From: Caulobacter sp048541825
GTDB taxonomy: Bacteria; Pseudomonadota; Alphaproteobacteria; Caulobacterales; Caulobacteraceae
Assembly (NCBI RefSeq): GCF_048541825.1
Contig: NZ_CP183332.1
Location: 3,162,001 to 3,226,000 of the forward strand
Length of the DNA: 64,000 bases
Reading direction: 5' to 3'
The position numbers and the translations under genes are program-made. The notes under the pieces were generated by a model. That model did no database searches and was not told the DNA's origin. It was given only the letters and a program-made list of their open reading frames with translations. This document shows positions 50,891 through 60,745 of the stretch, in pieces (within the stretch, counting starts at the first letter, position 1; each line of letters opens with the position of its first letter).

Positions 50891-53422
50891 TTAGACTCTC
50901 GTATTCGAAGACTGGGCCAGAAACGATTTGGCGACTTCACGGACCGCCTCGGGCGAGGTGAGGTCAAGCACCTGGGCGGCAAGCGCGCGGCAGGCCTCGA
51001 GGTCGAGACTGCGGACCAGGGCCTTGACCTCCGGCACCACGGCGGCCGTCGCCGAAAGCTCGGTGACGCCAAGGCCCAGCAGGATCGGCACGGCGGTCAG
51101 ATCCGAAGCGGCGCCGCCGCAGACGCCGACCCAGCGGTGGTGTTTTGCGGCGCCCTGGCAGGTCTGGGCGATCATCCGCAGCACGGCCGGGTGCAGGGCG
51201 TCGATACGGGCGGCCAGCTCCGGATTGCCCCGGTCCATGGCCAGCACATACTGGGTCAGGTCGTTGGTGCCGATCGACAGAAAGTCTGCCTCAACGGCAA
51301 GCAGATCGGCGGTGACGGCTGCGGCCGGGGTCTCGATCATCACGCCCAGCTCGATGCGTTCCGAGATGCCCATCTCGCGCTTGGCTTCGTCGAGCACGGC
51401 GCGCACGGCGCGCAGTTCGTCCAGGCTGGCGATCATGGGAACCATGATCTTGCACTGACCAACAGGACGCACACGGAGTATGGCGCGGATCTGGACCTTC
51501 AGCAGATGCGGTCGCCACAGGCTGACGCGCACGCCGCGCAAGCCGAGCGCCGGGTTTTCCTCGGCCGGGATCGGCAGATAGGGCGCAGCCTTGTCGCCGC
51601 CGACGTCCAGCGTGCGGATGATCAGCGGCTTGCCGTCCAGGGCCGAGGCGATGGCCTGATACTGGCGGGCCTGTTCATCCTCGTCGGGCGGCGTCTCGCG
51701 ATCGAGGAACAGGAACTCGGTGCGCAGCAGGCCGCTGCCTTCGGCCCCATTGGCGGCAGCGGCGAGGGCGTCGTTCAGCGAGCCGACATTGCCGAACACC
51801 TCGATACCGACACCGTCCTTGGTGACGCAGATCTGGTGCGCCGAAGCCTTGACGAGCGCCTTGCGCTCCTGGCGCTGGGCCAGCTGGGTCTGGGCGGCTT
51901 CGAGGGCCGGCGCGTCGGGCGCAACGCGCAGCTGACCGCCATCCGCGTCGAGGATCAGGGCTGCGCCGTCGGCCACGGTCAGCACCGCAGCGCCGACCGC
52001 GACCAGGGCCGGAATACCCATGGCGGCGGCCAGGATGGCGACGTGCGAGGTCGGGCCTCCGCGCGCCGTGCAGAAGCCGGCAACGAGGGCGGGGTCGACG
52101 CCCATCAGCTGCGACGGCAAAAGTTCGTCGGCCAGCAGGATCGAGCCCGCAGCCAAGGTCGCGGCGCTTTCCTCCTCGCCGGTCAAGGCGCGCAGGACCT
52201 GACGCTCAAGATCGATCAGGTCGTCGACCCGCTCGGCCAGGCGACTGTCGCCCAGGCCGCGCAGGGCGTCGACATAGCCGCCGACCGCCTTGCGCCAGGC
52301 AAAGCCGGCGCTCTTGCCCTGATCGATCAGGGCGCGGGCCCCGGCCGCCAGTTCGGGATCTTCAAGGAAGGCCAGGTGCGCACTCAGGATCGCCTTGCGC
52401 GCCTTGTCGCCTTTGGACGCGGCCAACTCCAGTCGACCGCGCACCTTGGCCAGCGCCTGGGTCAGGGCGACCTGCTCGGTCGCGACGCCGTCGCCGGCCT
52501 CGCGCACGACGATCTCGGCCGAGGACAGCCGAACGGCCTTGCCGATGGCCAGACCCGGCGCGGCGAGCACACCCTTGAGTACGCCGTCCCTCGGCAGTTT
52601 GGCCGGGCCAGCCTCAACCGCCGGCTCGACGGGCGCCAGAGCAGCGGACGCGGCGACCGGGCCGCCCTCACCCATACCCTCCGCGATAAGCGCGATGATG
52701 GCGGCGATGGCAGAGTCTGCGTCGACGCCGCTGGCGGCGATGGTGATCACATCGCCATGGCGAATGGCCATCGACATCACGCCGACCGGGCTTCTGGCGC
52801 TGGCGCGACGGCCGGCGGCCACAACCACGATATCAGCCTTGAAGCGGCGGGCGGTTTCGGCGATGCGGGCGGCGGGCCGGGCGTGGATGCCGTGGACCAG
52901 AGGCACCACGACCTGACGACCGATCTCGAGTTCGGCCACCGCCGACGACGCGACGGATCCGTCGATCGGCGACAGCTCCATCAAGACGTCACCAACCTCG
53001 GCAGCCCGGTCCTGCTCGCGCCGCACGATCTGGAAGGCTTCGGGATTGGTGATGACGATCGGCGTGATCAGGCTGCGAACGTTCTGGGCCAGGAAGTCCA
53101 GGTCAAAGGCGATCAGCGGATCGCCGGCCTTGACGCTCTGGCCCTCGCGGACCTGAACCTCGAAGCCCGCGCCCTCCAGCGCCACGGTCTCCAGTCCAAG
53201 ATGCATCAGGATCTCGGCGCCGTTGGCGGCGCGAAGGGTCACGGCGTGGCGGGACCGGTGCACCGTCATCACCACCGCATCGCACGGCGCGTGCAGCATC
53301 GAGCCCGTGGGGTCGATCGCCAGGCCGTCGCCCAGCATGCGCTGGGCGAACACCGCGTCGGGCGTCTCGTCGAGCGGCGCGATCCAGCCCTGCAGCGGCG
53401 CGGAGAGAACGAGATTGGACAC
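50891..53422 (-). CDS. PTS EIIA-HPr-EI fusion (phosphoenolpyruvate-protein phosphotransferase)
   Basis: 843 residues with three PTS modules. EIIA of the glucose/GlcNAc type (1-~145; active His74 in ILMHLGLETV), HPr (~165-250; active His180 in GIHARPAA) and enzyme I (~283-843; phospho-His460 in GGPTSHVAILAAAMG, then LLRTEFLFLDR, FLSIGTNDLTQYVLAMDR and VGVCGGAASD). The protein passes phosphate from PEP to the EIIB domains of the adjacent permease, so the transport chain is complete without general PTS proteins. Confidence 0.95.
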   Translation of the reverse strand: MSNLVLSAPLQGWIAPLDETPDAVFAQRMLGDGLAIDPTGSMLHAPCDAVVMTVHRSRHAVTLRAANGAEILMHLGLETVALEGAGFEVQVREGQSVKAGDPLIAFDLDFLAQNVRSLITPIVITNPEAFQIVRREQDRAAEVGDVLMELSPIDGSVASSAVAELEIGRQVVVPLVHGIHARPAARIAETARRFKADIVVVAAGRRASARSPVGVMSMAIRHGDVITIAASGVDADSAIAAIIALIAEGMGEGGPVAASAALAPVEPAVEAGPAKLPRDGVLKGVLAAPGLAIGKAVRLSSAEIVVREAGDGVATEQVALTQALAKVRGRLELAASKGDKARKAILSAHLAFLEDPELAAGARALIDQGKSAGFAWRKAVGGYVDALRGLGDSRLAERVDDLIDLERQVLRALTGEEESAATLAAGSILLADELLPSQLMGVDPALVAGFCTARGGPTSHVAILAAAMGIPALVAVGAAVLTVADGAALILDADGGQLRVAPDAPALEAAQTQLAQRQERKALVKASAHQICVTKDGVGIEVFGNVGSLNDALAAAANGAEGSGLLRTEFLFLDRETPPDEDEQARQYQAIASALDGKPLIIRTLDVGGDKAAPYLPIPAEENPALGLRGVRVSLWRPHLLKVQIRAILRVRPVGQCKIMVPMIASLDELRAVRAVLDEAKREMGISERIELGVMIETPAAAVTADLLAVEADFLSIGTNDLTQYVLAMDRGNPELAARIDALHPAVLRMIAQTCQGAAKHHRWVGVCGGAASDLTAVPILLGLGVTELSATAAVVPEVKALVRSLDLEACRALAAQVLDLTSPEAVREVAKSFLAQSSNTRV

Positions 53423-53443
53423 GGGGTTACTCTCTCGAAAAAA

Positions 53444-55735
53444 CTAGTTCGGCTTTAGCGTGACGCGGTCGATGGCGAAGGTTGGATCGACGCTCTTTGA
53501 CGTAAACATCAGGCACAGGTCGTGCTGGCCGGCGCGCGCCGGGATCTTGCCGCTGATCATCGACAGGGCAGGCTCGCGGGCGGCCTTGCCCAGGGGGATG
53601 GCGGCGATGCGCTGACCCTCGCAACCCAGCAGAACCTCCAGCTCGCCCTCGGCCGTGGCGGGCTTGCGCAGCGCGATTTTCTCGCGCTCGGCGCCGATCT
53701 GGAAGTTGAACGGAACCTGGCCAATGCGCGCGGTCAAGGTCGCGCCCTTCGACAGGTCCGCGCCTTCCCAGATCCAGCAGGGGTTCATGATGTCGACATG
53801 GAACACGGCGCGGTCACCCTGGACCGGGGCGTCGTCTTCCAGCAGCAGGGTCAGCTTGTCGCTACACGCCTTCAGCTGGTGGCCGGTGCGGGTGAGCAAG
53901 GTGTCTGGATTGACGCTGAGGTCGCGGATGCGACCCAGGGGACGGCCGTCGATAAACGTCCGAGCCCGGAGCTTGTCATTGACCGTCAGGACCAAGGCCT
54001 TCTCATAAAGGCTCGAGGCCATGGTCGGCTCGGCCCCGCCGACCGTGTAGCGGATCTCGCCGATGGCCAGGCTGGAGGCCAGGGCGACATCCACCTTGCC
54101 GCCCTCGCCGGGCGACAGCTTGACCTGGGGCTCGAAGGGCACGGCATCATAGGCCACGCCCAGGGCGTCGAGGCGCGCGAACTCGGCCGGCATGCGGCGG
54201 TTGAAATCGGCCCAATCGGTGGTGGTCTGCGGCGACCAGCCCCGCTCGGCCACGGCGACCAGACGCGGGAAGATCATGCGCTCCAGCCGCGCGTCGGTGC
54301 GCATGTGCTCGGTCCAGGCATTACCCTGCAGGCCGATGACATGCTTGCGCTCAGCCTCGGTCATCGCCTTGGGAGCCGGATCAAAGTCGTAGACGTCCTT
54401 GAGGCTGACCACCCGGCCACGGCCCGGAGGCTCGTCGGGCGAGGCGCTCTGGCGGTTGTCCAGATACATCAGCGGCCAGGGCGACAGCACCGTATCATGG
54501 CCCAGCTTGGCGGCGGCGATCGCGCCCTCCAGGCCGCGCCAGGACATCACAGTGGCGTTGGGGGCAAGGCCGCCTTCGAGGATCTCGTCCCAGCCGATCA
54601 GGCGTCGGCCGCGCTTGTCCAGATGCTTGCCGACCCGCTGAATGAAATAGCTCTGGGCTTCGTGCTCGTCCTTCAGGCCCAGGGTCTTCATCTGCGCCTG
54701 TATCTTGGCGCTGGCTTTCCACTGGTCCTTCACGGCCTCATCGCCGCCGACGTGGATATAGTCGCTGGGGAAGAGGTCCATGACCTCATCCAGCACGTCG
54801 TTCAGAAAGGCGAACGTGCCGTCGTCGAGATTATAGAGCCAGGGGAAGATGCCCCAGTTGTTGCGGTCGATGGCCGGCGGATTGGCGTTCACGCCCAGCT
54901 GCGGATAGGCGACGATCGGCGCCAGGGCGTGGCCCGGCATCTCGATCTCGGGCACGATGGTGACATTGCGGGCGGCGGCATAGGCGACCAGCTCGCGCAC
55001 CTGGTCCTGGGTGTAGAAGCCGCCATAGCGGATGGCCTTGCCGGTCTTCGGATCCTTGCCCGCCGCGCCGGCCGGAGTGCGCCAGGCGCCGAGCTCGGTG
55101 AGTTTCGGGTACTTCTTGATCTCCAGCCGCCAGCCCTGGTCGTCGACCAGATGCCAGTGGAAGGTGTTGAGCTTGTGAGCCGCCATGGCGTCGATGATCC
55201 CGCGCAGGGTCTCGACCGACTGAACGTGGCGGGCGCTGTCGACCATCAGGCCGCGCCAGCCAAAGCGGGGCGCGTCCTCGATGGCCACGGCGGGCAGGTC
55301 GACCGGACCCTTGCCGGCTTCCTGGGTGGCCAGCTGCCACAGGGTCATGGCGCCGTAGAACAGGCCAGCGCGCTTGGCGGCGGTGATGGTCACGCCCGAG
55401 GGGCCCGACTGCAGGGCGTAGGCCTCGCCGGTCGCGCCACCGCGCGCCAGGACGATAGCGGCCTCGCCGGCGGCGGGCGCGCCCTCGACGACGGCGGGCT
55501 TCAGGCCCCGGGCGCGAAACAGAAGATCAGAAAGCTGCTCGGCTACGCCCCTGGCCTCGACATCGCCCTTGGAGACGATGATCCGGGTCTTGGCGGTCAG
55601 CGGAAAGACGCCCTCGGTGGTCGAGAGCCTAGCCGGCATCGGCGTCAGGGCAACCGGACCCGCCAGGGCCGGAACGGCGGCAGCGAGAACCAGGGCGGAC
55701 GCCAGGGCGGCGACGACGGATCGGGCGAGGGTCAT
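53444..55735 (-). CDS. Beta-N-acetylhexosaminidase (GH20)
   Basis: 763 residues from ATG 55735, with a signal peptide (VVAALASALVLAAAVPALAG). The GH20b-like N-terminal domain is followed by the barrel: RFGWRGLMVDSARHVQSVET, NTFHWHLVDDQGWRLEIKKY, TIVPEIEMPGHALAPI and YIHVGGDEAVKDQWKAS with the catalytic Asp-Glu. The C-terminus has VALASSLAIGEIRYTVGGAE (chitobiase-C like) and a final beta domain. It releases GlcNAc from chitin oligosaccharides in the periplasm. 22 bp separate it from the PTS fusion gene. Confidence 0.94.
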   Translation of the reverse strand: MTLARSVVAALASALVLAAAVPALAGPVALTPMPARLSTTEGVFPLTAKTRIIVSKGDVEARGVAEQLSDLLFRARGLKPAVVEGAPAAGEAAIVLARGGATGEAYALQSGPSGVTITAAKRAGLFYGAMTLWQLATQEAGKGPVDLPAVAIEDAPRFGWRGLMVDSARHVQSVETLRGIIDAMAAHKLNTFHWHLVDDQGWRLEIKKYPKLTELGAWRTPAGAAGKDPKTGKAIRYGGFYTQDQVRELVAYAAARNVTIVPEIEMPGHALAPIVAYPQLGVNANPPAIDRNNWGIFPWLYNLDDGTFAFLNDVLDEVMDLFPSDYIHVGGDEAVKDQWKASAKIQAQMKTLGLKDEHEAQSYFIQRVGKHLDKRGRRLIGWDEILEGGLAPNATVMSWRGLEGAIAAAKLGHDTVLSPWPLMYLDNRQSASPDEPPGRGRVVSLKDVYDFDPAPKAMTEAERKHVIGLQGNAWTEHMRTDARLERMIFPRLVAVAERGWSPQTTTDWADFNRRMPAEFARLDALGVAYDAVPFEPQVKLSPGEGGKVDVALASSLAIGEIRYTVGGAEPTMASSLYEKALVLTVNDKLRARTFIDGRPLGRIRDLSVNPDTLLTRTGHQLKACSDKLTLLLEDDAPVQGDRAVFHVDIMNPCWIWEGADLSKGATLTARIGQVPFNFQIGAEREKIALRKPATAEGELEVLLGCEGQRIAAIPLGKAAREPALSMISGKIPARAGQHDLCLMFTSKSVDPTFAIDRVTLKPN

Positions 55736-55938
55736 CAACAGGCTCTCACGGATACGGGCACGGATAAGGGAGCCGACGGGCTGCGGCAAAAAGCGGGCGG
55801 AGCGACAGTGCGCCCCGCCCTAGCTCCAGGCTTGCAGGTCAGGAGGATGGATCTGGCGGCGATGCGAAGCGGACCGGTCATCAGGTGATCCTGAACCATG
55901 CCGCCCCCGATGCAATCGTCGCCTGAAAGAAGAAGATC

Positions 55939-55968
55939 GGGACTTCCGGAGAGGGGGTCGGAAGTCCC
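55939..55968 (-). terminator. Terminator hairpin after the GlcNAc-locus TonB receptor
   Basis: On the minus strand a perfect 10-bp stem (GGGACTTCCG / CGGAAGTCCC) is followed by GATCTTCTTCTTTC, a pyrimidine/T-rich tail. It starts 9 bases beyond the receptor stop and precedes the hexosaminidase gene, so it may end most receptor transcripts. The rest of 55736-55976 has no gene. Confidence 0.7.
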
Positions 55969-55976
55969 GAAGCGCC

Positions 55977-58652
55977 TTAGAACTTGAAGCGGACGCCGGC
56001 GTAGAAGGTGCGACCGTTGTCGTAGATCGCGCGCGGCACGTCAGGCGTGCCCACGAAGTACTTCAGCTTCTCGTTCAGCAGGTTCTGGGCATCGAAGGTC
56101 AGCGCGATGGTCTCGTTGACGTTGACGCTGACCGAGCCGTCCAGGGTAGCGAAATTGTCCTGGAACATGTCGGTGCCGCGATCGGTGCCCGACTTGAACT
56201 TCGAGCGGTAGCTGTAGGCCAGCCGCGCGCTGAGCAGGTCGTTCTCGAAATAGCCCGTCAGGTTGTAGGTGTGCTTGGAGCTGCCATCGATCGGCTTGCC
56301 CAGGTCGGTCTGAGCGTCCGAATAGGTGTAGTTGCCGATGAAGCCGAAGCCGCCGCCGATGGGCTGCTGAAGGGTGACCTCGAAGCCGCGGTTGGTGCCG
56401 CCGTCCCCGTTGATCGGACCCGTCATCGTGAAGGTGTCACCCTTGCCGGCGCCCAGGCGTTGCTGGGTCTGCTGGGTGACGTGGTACTCCTTATAGGTCC
56501 GGCTGGTGATGTAGCTGTCGATATCCAGCAGGAAGACGCCGACCGACAGCAGGGCTTCCGGGCCATAATACCATTCTGCGGCGGCGTTAAACTGCCAGGC
56601 GCGGAAGGGATCCAGCTCCGGGTTGCCGCCGGCGGTGCCGGTGACGGCCGTGTCGTTCAGGCTGAAGGCGCCGGCCAGCTGGGCATAGCCCGGACGCGAC
56701 ATGACCTTGGCGGCCGAGAGGCGAACCACGACATCCTCGTCGGCGTTCACGACCAGGGTCGCGCTGGGCAGGATGTCCCAGTAGTCACGATTGACGTTGC
56801 GGGCGCCAAACGAGCCAAACAGGTTGGTGATCGTCGGGGGCGTTACCGAGCCCGAATACTGGGTGGTGTCCTGGTCGGTATGGACGGCGCGGACGCCGAC
56901 ATTGCCGCGCCAGCGATCGCCGCCGAGCTTGGCCATCGCATAGACGGCCTGGGTCTTTTCCTGCACCGCGAAGCTGAGCGGCGGATAATAGGCGAACTGG
57001 CGACCGCCGTTGGTGGCCAGGGTGGCCAGAACCTTGGCGCGGTCCGCGAGGACGTAGCCCTGACCCGACAGACCGATGTCCTCACCATAGTTGGACGGCG
57101 TCGACTTGCCGACCACGGTGCCCAGGTCGACGCCCGAGGTGCCGCTGTAGACGCCGTTACCGGCCCAGCCATAGGCGGTGTAGTTCACTTCGCGGGTGTG
57201 GTCGGTATAGCGGCCACCGAACAGCAGGGTCTTCAGATAGCCGTTGTCGACCGTGTATTCGACGTCGCCCTTGGCGTAGAATTCTTCGTCCGGGCTATCG
57301 ACCTTGCCGCCCCACGACCAGCTGTAGAAGTTGTTCAGATAGGCGGCCGAACCGACGGCCGGCAGGCCGGGATAGCTGACCTTGGTGACCGGCGCGCCGA
57401 GCTCATAGCTCATGCCGGTTTCCCAGTAGGTTTCCCACGCCTCGGTGTCGTCCGTGGCGCCTTCACCCTTGGTGTAGCCGATGTTACCGCTGATCTTCAG
57501 GTTGTCGCTGGCGTGATAGACGCCGTCGAGGTTCAGATCCCAGGAGGTCGAGTGGGCGGTGCGGAAGATGTCATCCTGCACCATGCCGCGGCTCTTGGTC
57601 CCGTTCGGCGAGGTCGCCGCCCAGGTCGCTGCGCTCAGAATGCCGTTGCTGATCTTGTAAGAGGTCAGCGCATTGCCGGCCGCGCCCGCCGGACCCGTAT
57701 TGGCCGAGATCAGATTGCTGACCCACGCCATGCGGTTCACGTTGGTGTTGTCGGCGTCCATCTTGGTGTAGAGGCCCGAGAACGACAGCTCCAGCTTCTC
57801 GTTCGGCTCCCACTGGGTGACGAAGTTGGCGCCCTTGCGCTTGCGGGTCTGCTGGAAGAAGGCGTTGCCGATCAGGTTCGGCGCCAGGACGGTCTGACCC
57901 GTGCCGGCGAAGTTCTGATACTCGGTATAGCCGAGGATTTCCTGGCCATCGCGACGGAATTCACGCTCCTGATAGAAGGCGCCGACCAGGGCCCCGAAGG
58001 TGCCGGCCTCGTTCTTCCAGCTGAGCATACCCGAAACCTGAGGCGTCCACTTTTCGGCGCGGGTCGCATACAGACCCTGGACCGAGGCGTTGGCCGTCAT
58101 GCTGGGCAGGTCCAGCGGCATGCGGGTGTGCACGTCGACCGTACCGCCGACGCCGCCCTCGGGGATGTTCGCCGCCGAGCTCTTGATGATGTCGATACGA
58201 CCGACGACTTCCGACGGCAGCATGGAATAGTTGAAGCTGCGGCCGCCGCTGGTCTGATCGAGAACGAACCAGTCGCCGGTGGCCATGTTGTGGCCGTTCA
58301 GCAGGGTCAGGTTGAGGTTGGGATCGGTGCCGCGAACGCTGACGCGCTCGTTTTCGCCGAAACCGCCCGCCGCGGCCGAGCCGGTGACGACATTGACGCC
58401 CGAAACGCGCGACAGAGAGTCGGCGACGTTCTTGTCCGGGAACTTGCCGATGTCTTCGGCGGTGACCACTTCCGACACCAGGTCGGAGTTACGCTTCTGC
58501 TGCATCGCCGCCTGCAGAGAGGCGCGGATGCCGGTGACGACAACTTCGTCGACCGCGTCCGCCGGCGCGGTTTGCGCGAAGGCGGGCATTGCGACCATCA
58601 CCGCCAGAGCACTGGCGGACGCGGTCAGGACCATTTTGTGAAAGCTTCTCAT
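55977..58652 (-). CDS. TonB-dependent receptor, probable GlcNAc/chitin-oligosaccharide uptake
   Basis: 891 residues from ATG 58652 (GGGGAGAAG upstream), signal peptide ending MPAFA. The TonB box DEVVVTGIRASLQAAMQQKR, plug FPDKNVADSLSRVSGVNVVT and ERVSVRGTDPNLNLTLLNGH fit the Xanthomonas/Caulobacter receptor family; the final GVRFKF ends in Phe. Position at the head of the hexosaminidase-PTS genes and divergent from the GntR-deaminase-NagA operon supports GlcNAc or chitooligosaccharide as substrate; a comparable receptor is known in C. crescentus. Confidence 0.93.
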   Translation of the reverse strand: MRSFHKMVLTASASALAVMVAMPAFAQTAPADAVDEVVVTGIRASLQAAMQQKRNSDLVSEVVTAEDIGKFPDKNVADSLSRVSGVNVVTGSAAAGGFGENERVSVRGTDPNLNLTLLNGHNMATGDWFVLDQTSGGRSFNYSMLPSEVVGRIDIIKSSAANIPEGGVGGTVDVHTRMPLDLPSMTANASVQGLYATRAEKWTPQVSGMLSWKNEAGTFGALVGAFYQEREFRRDGQEILGYTEYQNFAGTGQTVLAPNLIGNAFFQQTRKRKGANFVTQWEPNEKLELSFSGLYTKMDADNTNVNRMAWVSNLISANTGPAGAAGNALTSYKISNGILSAATWAATSPNGTKSRGMVQDDIFRTAHSTSWDLNLDGVYHASDNLKISGNIGYTKGEGATDDTEAWETYWETGMSYELGAPVTKVSYPGLPAVGSAAYLNNFYSWSWGGKVDSPDEEFYAKGDVEYTVDNGYLKTLLFGGRYTDHTREVNYTAYGWAGNGVYSGTSGVDLGTVVGKSTPSNYGEDIGLSGQGYVLADRAKVLATLATNGGRQFAYYPPLSFAVQEKTQAVYAMAKLGGDRWRGNVGVRAVHTDQDTTQYSGSVTPPTITNLFGSFGARNVNRDYWDILPSATLVVNADEDVVVRLSAAKVMSRPGYAQLAGAFSLNDTAVTGTAGGNPELDPFRAWQFNAAAEWYYGPEALLSVGVFLLDIDSYITSRTYKEYHVTQQTQQRLGAGKGDTFTMTGPINGDGGTNRGFEVTLQQPIGGGFGFIGNYTYSDAQTDLGKPIDGSSKHTYNLTGYFENDLLSARLAYSYRSKFKSGTDRGTDMFQDNFATLDGSVSVNVNETIALTFDAQNLLNEKLKYFVGTPDVPRAIYDNGRTFYAGVRFKF

Positions 58653-58711
58653 AACTCGGCTTCTCCCCATTTCGCCGGACCTAGGCCCGGAGCCGAACCC
58701 CAAGCCCAATG

Positions 58712-58850
58712 TGGTACCAATTATCTACGGACGTCCGCAGATCGCGGTACTTCTCAGGCCTCGGAGCCAGACTGTGACGGAAATTTATCGGATGACAAGG
58801 CCAAAAAGAAACCAATTGCAGACCATGTTCTTATTGGTATGAAAATGGTC
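58712..58850. promoter_or_regulatory. Divergent control region of the GlcNAc locus with repeated TGGT/ACCA half-sites
   Basis: The region between receptor and GntR genes contains TGGTACCA (58712-58719) and two nested inverted pairs: ACCAAT (58811-58816) with ATTGGT (58833-58838), and GACCAT (58821-58826) with ATGGTC (58845-58850). No TGGT-N4-ACCA site of the 33-41 kb type is present. These half-sites are the best candidates for binding by the adjacent GntR regulator. Confidence 0.45.
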
Positions 58851-58908
58851 ATATGTTATCGATACGGCAAGACGATGGCGTTGATTTGTGGGGGAGGCTG
58901 ATTTGACC

Positions 58909-59652
58909 ATGTTTTCGGAACGGATTGGCAGGCTCGACGCCGGCGGCGCTGAGCACGCGCCCCTCTACAAGCAATTGCAGCGCGCCCTGCGCGACGCGAT
59001 CCACAAGAAGATCCTGGGTCCCGATGACGCCCTGCCCGCCGAGCGGGACATGGCCGAGGAATTCAGCATCTCGCGCATCACGGTGCGCAAGGCGCTGGAT
59101 GGTCTGGTCAGTGAGGGCCTGCTGACCCGCCGCCAGGGCGCCGGCACCTTCGTCGCTGCGCGGGTGGAAAAGAGCTTCTCCAAGCTTTCGTCCTTCACCG
59201 AAGACATGATCTCGCGCGGCCGCGTTCCGCGCAGCGAGTGGATCAGCAAGAGCGAAGGCTCGGTCACGCCCGAGGAATCGCTGACGCTTGGCCTGTCGCC
59301 CGGCACGCCCGTCTATCGCTTCGCCCGGATCCGCTATGCCGACGGCGCGCCGATGGCGGTCGAGTACACCACCGTCGCCGCCTTCGCCCTGCCCTCGACG
59401 GAAACGGTGGGAACCTCGCTCTATGAGGCGCTCGAGGCCACAGGGCATCGGCCCGTCCGCGCCCTGCAGCGCCTTCGCGCCGTTCTGTTCAACGCCGAGC
59501 ACGCTGATCTGCTGGGCGTGCCCGTCAAGGACGCCGGCCTGCTCATCGAGCGACGCGGGTTCCTGAAGGACGGCCGGGCCGTGGAAGTCACCCAATCCTA
59601 CTATCGCGGCGACGCCTATGACTTCGTCGCCGAACTGAACGCCCTGTCCTGA
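58909..59652 (+). CDS. GntR family (HutC/UTRA) regulator of the GlcNAc locus, NagQ/NagR-like
   Basis: 247 residues from ATG 58909; a TTG at 58903 is closer to the GGGAGG site and is an alternative. The winged-helix reads PLYKQLQRALRDAIHKKILG, LPAERDMAEEFSISRITVRK with ALDGLVSEGLLTRRQGAGTFV; the UTRA domain follows (FARIRYADGAPMAVEYTTV). Homologues bind GlcN-6-P or GlcNAc-6-P and derepress nag genes. It is the first gene of the plus-strand operon with deaminase and nagA. Confidence 0.91.
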   Translation: MFSERIGRLDAGGAEHAPLYKQLQRALRDAIHKKILGPDDALPAERDMAEEFSISRITVRKALDGLVSEGLLTRRQGAGTFVAARVEKSFSKLSSFTEDMISRGRVPRSEWISKSEGSVTPEESLTLGLSPGTPVYRFARIRYADGAPMAVEYTTVAAFALPSTETVGTSLYEALEATGHRPVRALQRLRAVLFNAEHADLLGVPVKDAGLLIERRGFLKDGRAVEVTQSYYRGDAYDFVAELNALS

Positions 59653-59665
59653 AGGAAGACACATC

Positions 59666-60745
59666 TTGGAGGCCACGACCTTGACCCGACCGCAGGCCCC
59701 CGCGACATCGGCGCTGCTGGCGCCGGAATCGACCCGCATGTTCCTGGAAGCGGGTCAGGCCGCCCAGGTCGTCGCTGCCCAGCTGACCGCCAACGCCGCC
59801 CGGGTCGAGGCTATCGCCCGGCGTCTGCGCGCCAATCCGCCCCGCGCCGTCGTCACCTGCGCCCGGGGCAGCTCGGACCATGCCGCCACCTTCGCCAAAT
59901 ATCTGATCGAGACCCGCACCGGCGTCCTGACCTCATCGGCCGGCCTGTCGGTCAGCTCGGTCTACGCCGCCGCCCAGAACATGGAGGGGGTGCTCTATCT
60001 GGCCATTTCGCAGTCGGGCAAGAGCCCCGACCTGCTGGCCTCGGTGCGCGCGGCCAAGGCGGCAGGCGCCTTCACCATCGCCCTGGTCAATGACACCGCC
60101 TCGCCGCTGGCGGAGCTGGTCGACGAGGTCCTGCCGCTGCACGCCGGCCCCGAGCTGAGCGTGGCGGCGACCAAGTCCTATATCGCCGCCCTCTCGGCCA
60201 TCACCCAGCTGGTGGCGGCCTGGACCGAGGACGCAGATCTGGCCAAAGGCCTTGCCGCCCTGCCCGCCGGCCTGGCCGAAGCCTGGGCCCTGGACTGGAC
60301 GCCCGCCATCGAACGTCTGACGCTGGCGCGCAATCTCTATGTGCTGGGACGCGGCGTAGGGTTCGGCGTCGCCCAGGAGGCGGCCCTGAAGTTCAAGGAA
60401 ACCTGTGGCCTGCACGCAGAGGCCTTCAGCGCCGCCGAGGTCCTGCATGGCCCGATGGCGCTGGTGAAGACCGGCTTCCCCGTCCTGGTCTTCGCCCAGA
60501 ACGATGAAAGCCGGGGCAGCGTCGACGAGATGGCCGCCAGCCTGACGGCCCGCGACGCCGACGTCCTGCTGGTCGGCGCGGGTGAAGTGGGAGCCGGCGT
60601 ACTGCCCGCCCTCGCGGCCCATCCGGTGATCGAGCCGATCCTGATGATCCAGAGCTTCTATCGCATGGCCAACGCACTTTCGGTGGCGCGCGGCTATAAC
60701 CCCGACAGCCCGCCCCATCTCAACAAGGTGACAGAAACCGTCTGA
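59666..60745 (+). CDS. SIS-domain glucosamine-6-phosphate deaminase (NagB-II type)
   Basis: 359 residues; TTG 59666 has GAAGGAAG six bases upstream, but TTG 59681 is also possible. Two SIS domains: VTCARGSSDHAATFAKYLIE and YLAISQSGKSPDLLA in the first, NLYVLGRGVGFGVAQEAALK with FKETCGLHAEAFSAAEVLHGPM in the second, like the isomerase half of GlmS without the glutaminase part. It turns GlcN-6-P into fructose-6-P and ammonia. Starts 13 bp after the GntR gene and overlaps nagA by one base. Confidence 0.92.
   Translation: MEATTLTRPQAPATSALLAPESTRMFLEAGQAAQVVAAQLTANAARVEAIARRLRANPPRAVVTCARGSSDHAATFAKYLIETRTGVLTSSAGLSVSSVYAAAQNMEGVLYLAISQSGKSPDLLASVRAAKAAGAFTIALVNDTASPLAELVDEVLPLHAGPELSVAATKSYIAALSAITQLVAAWTEDADLAKGLAALPAGLAEAWALDWTPAIERLTLARNLYVLGRGVGFGVAQEAALKFKETCGLHAEAFSAAEVLHGPMALVKTGFPVLVFAQNDESRGSVDEMAASLTARDADVLLVGAGEVGAGVLPALAAHPVIEPILMIQSFYRMANALSVARGYNPDSPPHLNKVTETV

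Noticed and set aside
50633..53458. 941-codon frame antisense to the PTS genes
   Set aside because: Antisense shadow caused by GC-rich third codon positions; the minus strand encodes well-recognised PTS domains.
53522..58901. Two long plus-strand frames (788 and 876 codons) over the hexosaminidase and TonB receptor
   Set aside because: Low-complexity Gly/Ala/Arg/Gln/His-rich translations without domains, antisense to clear genes.
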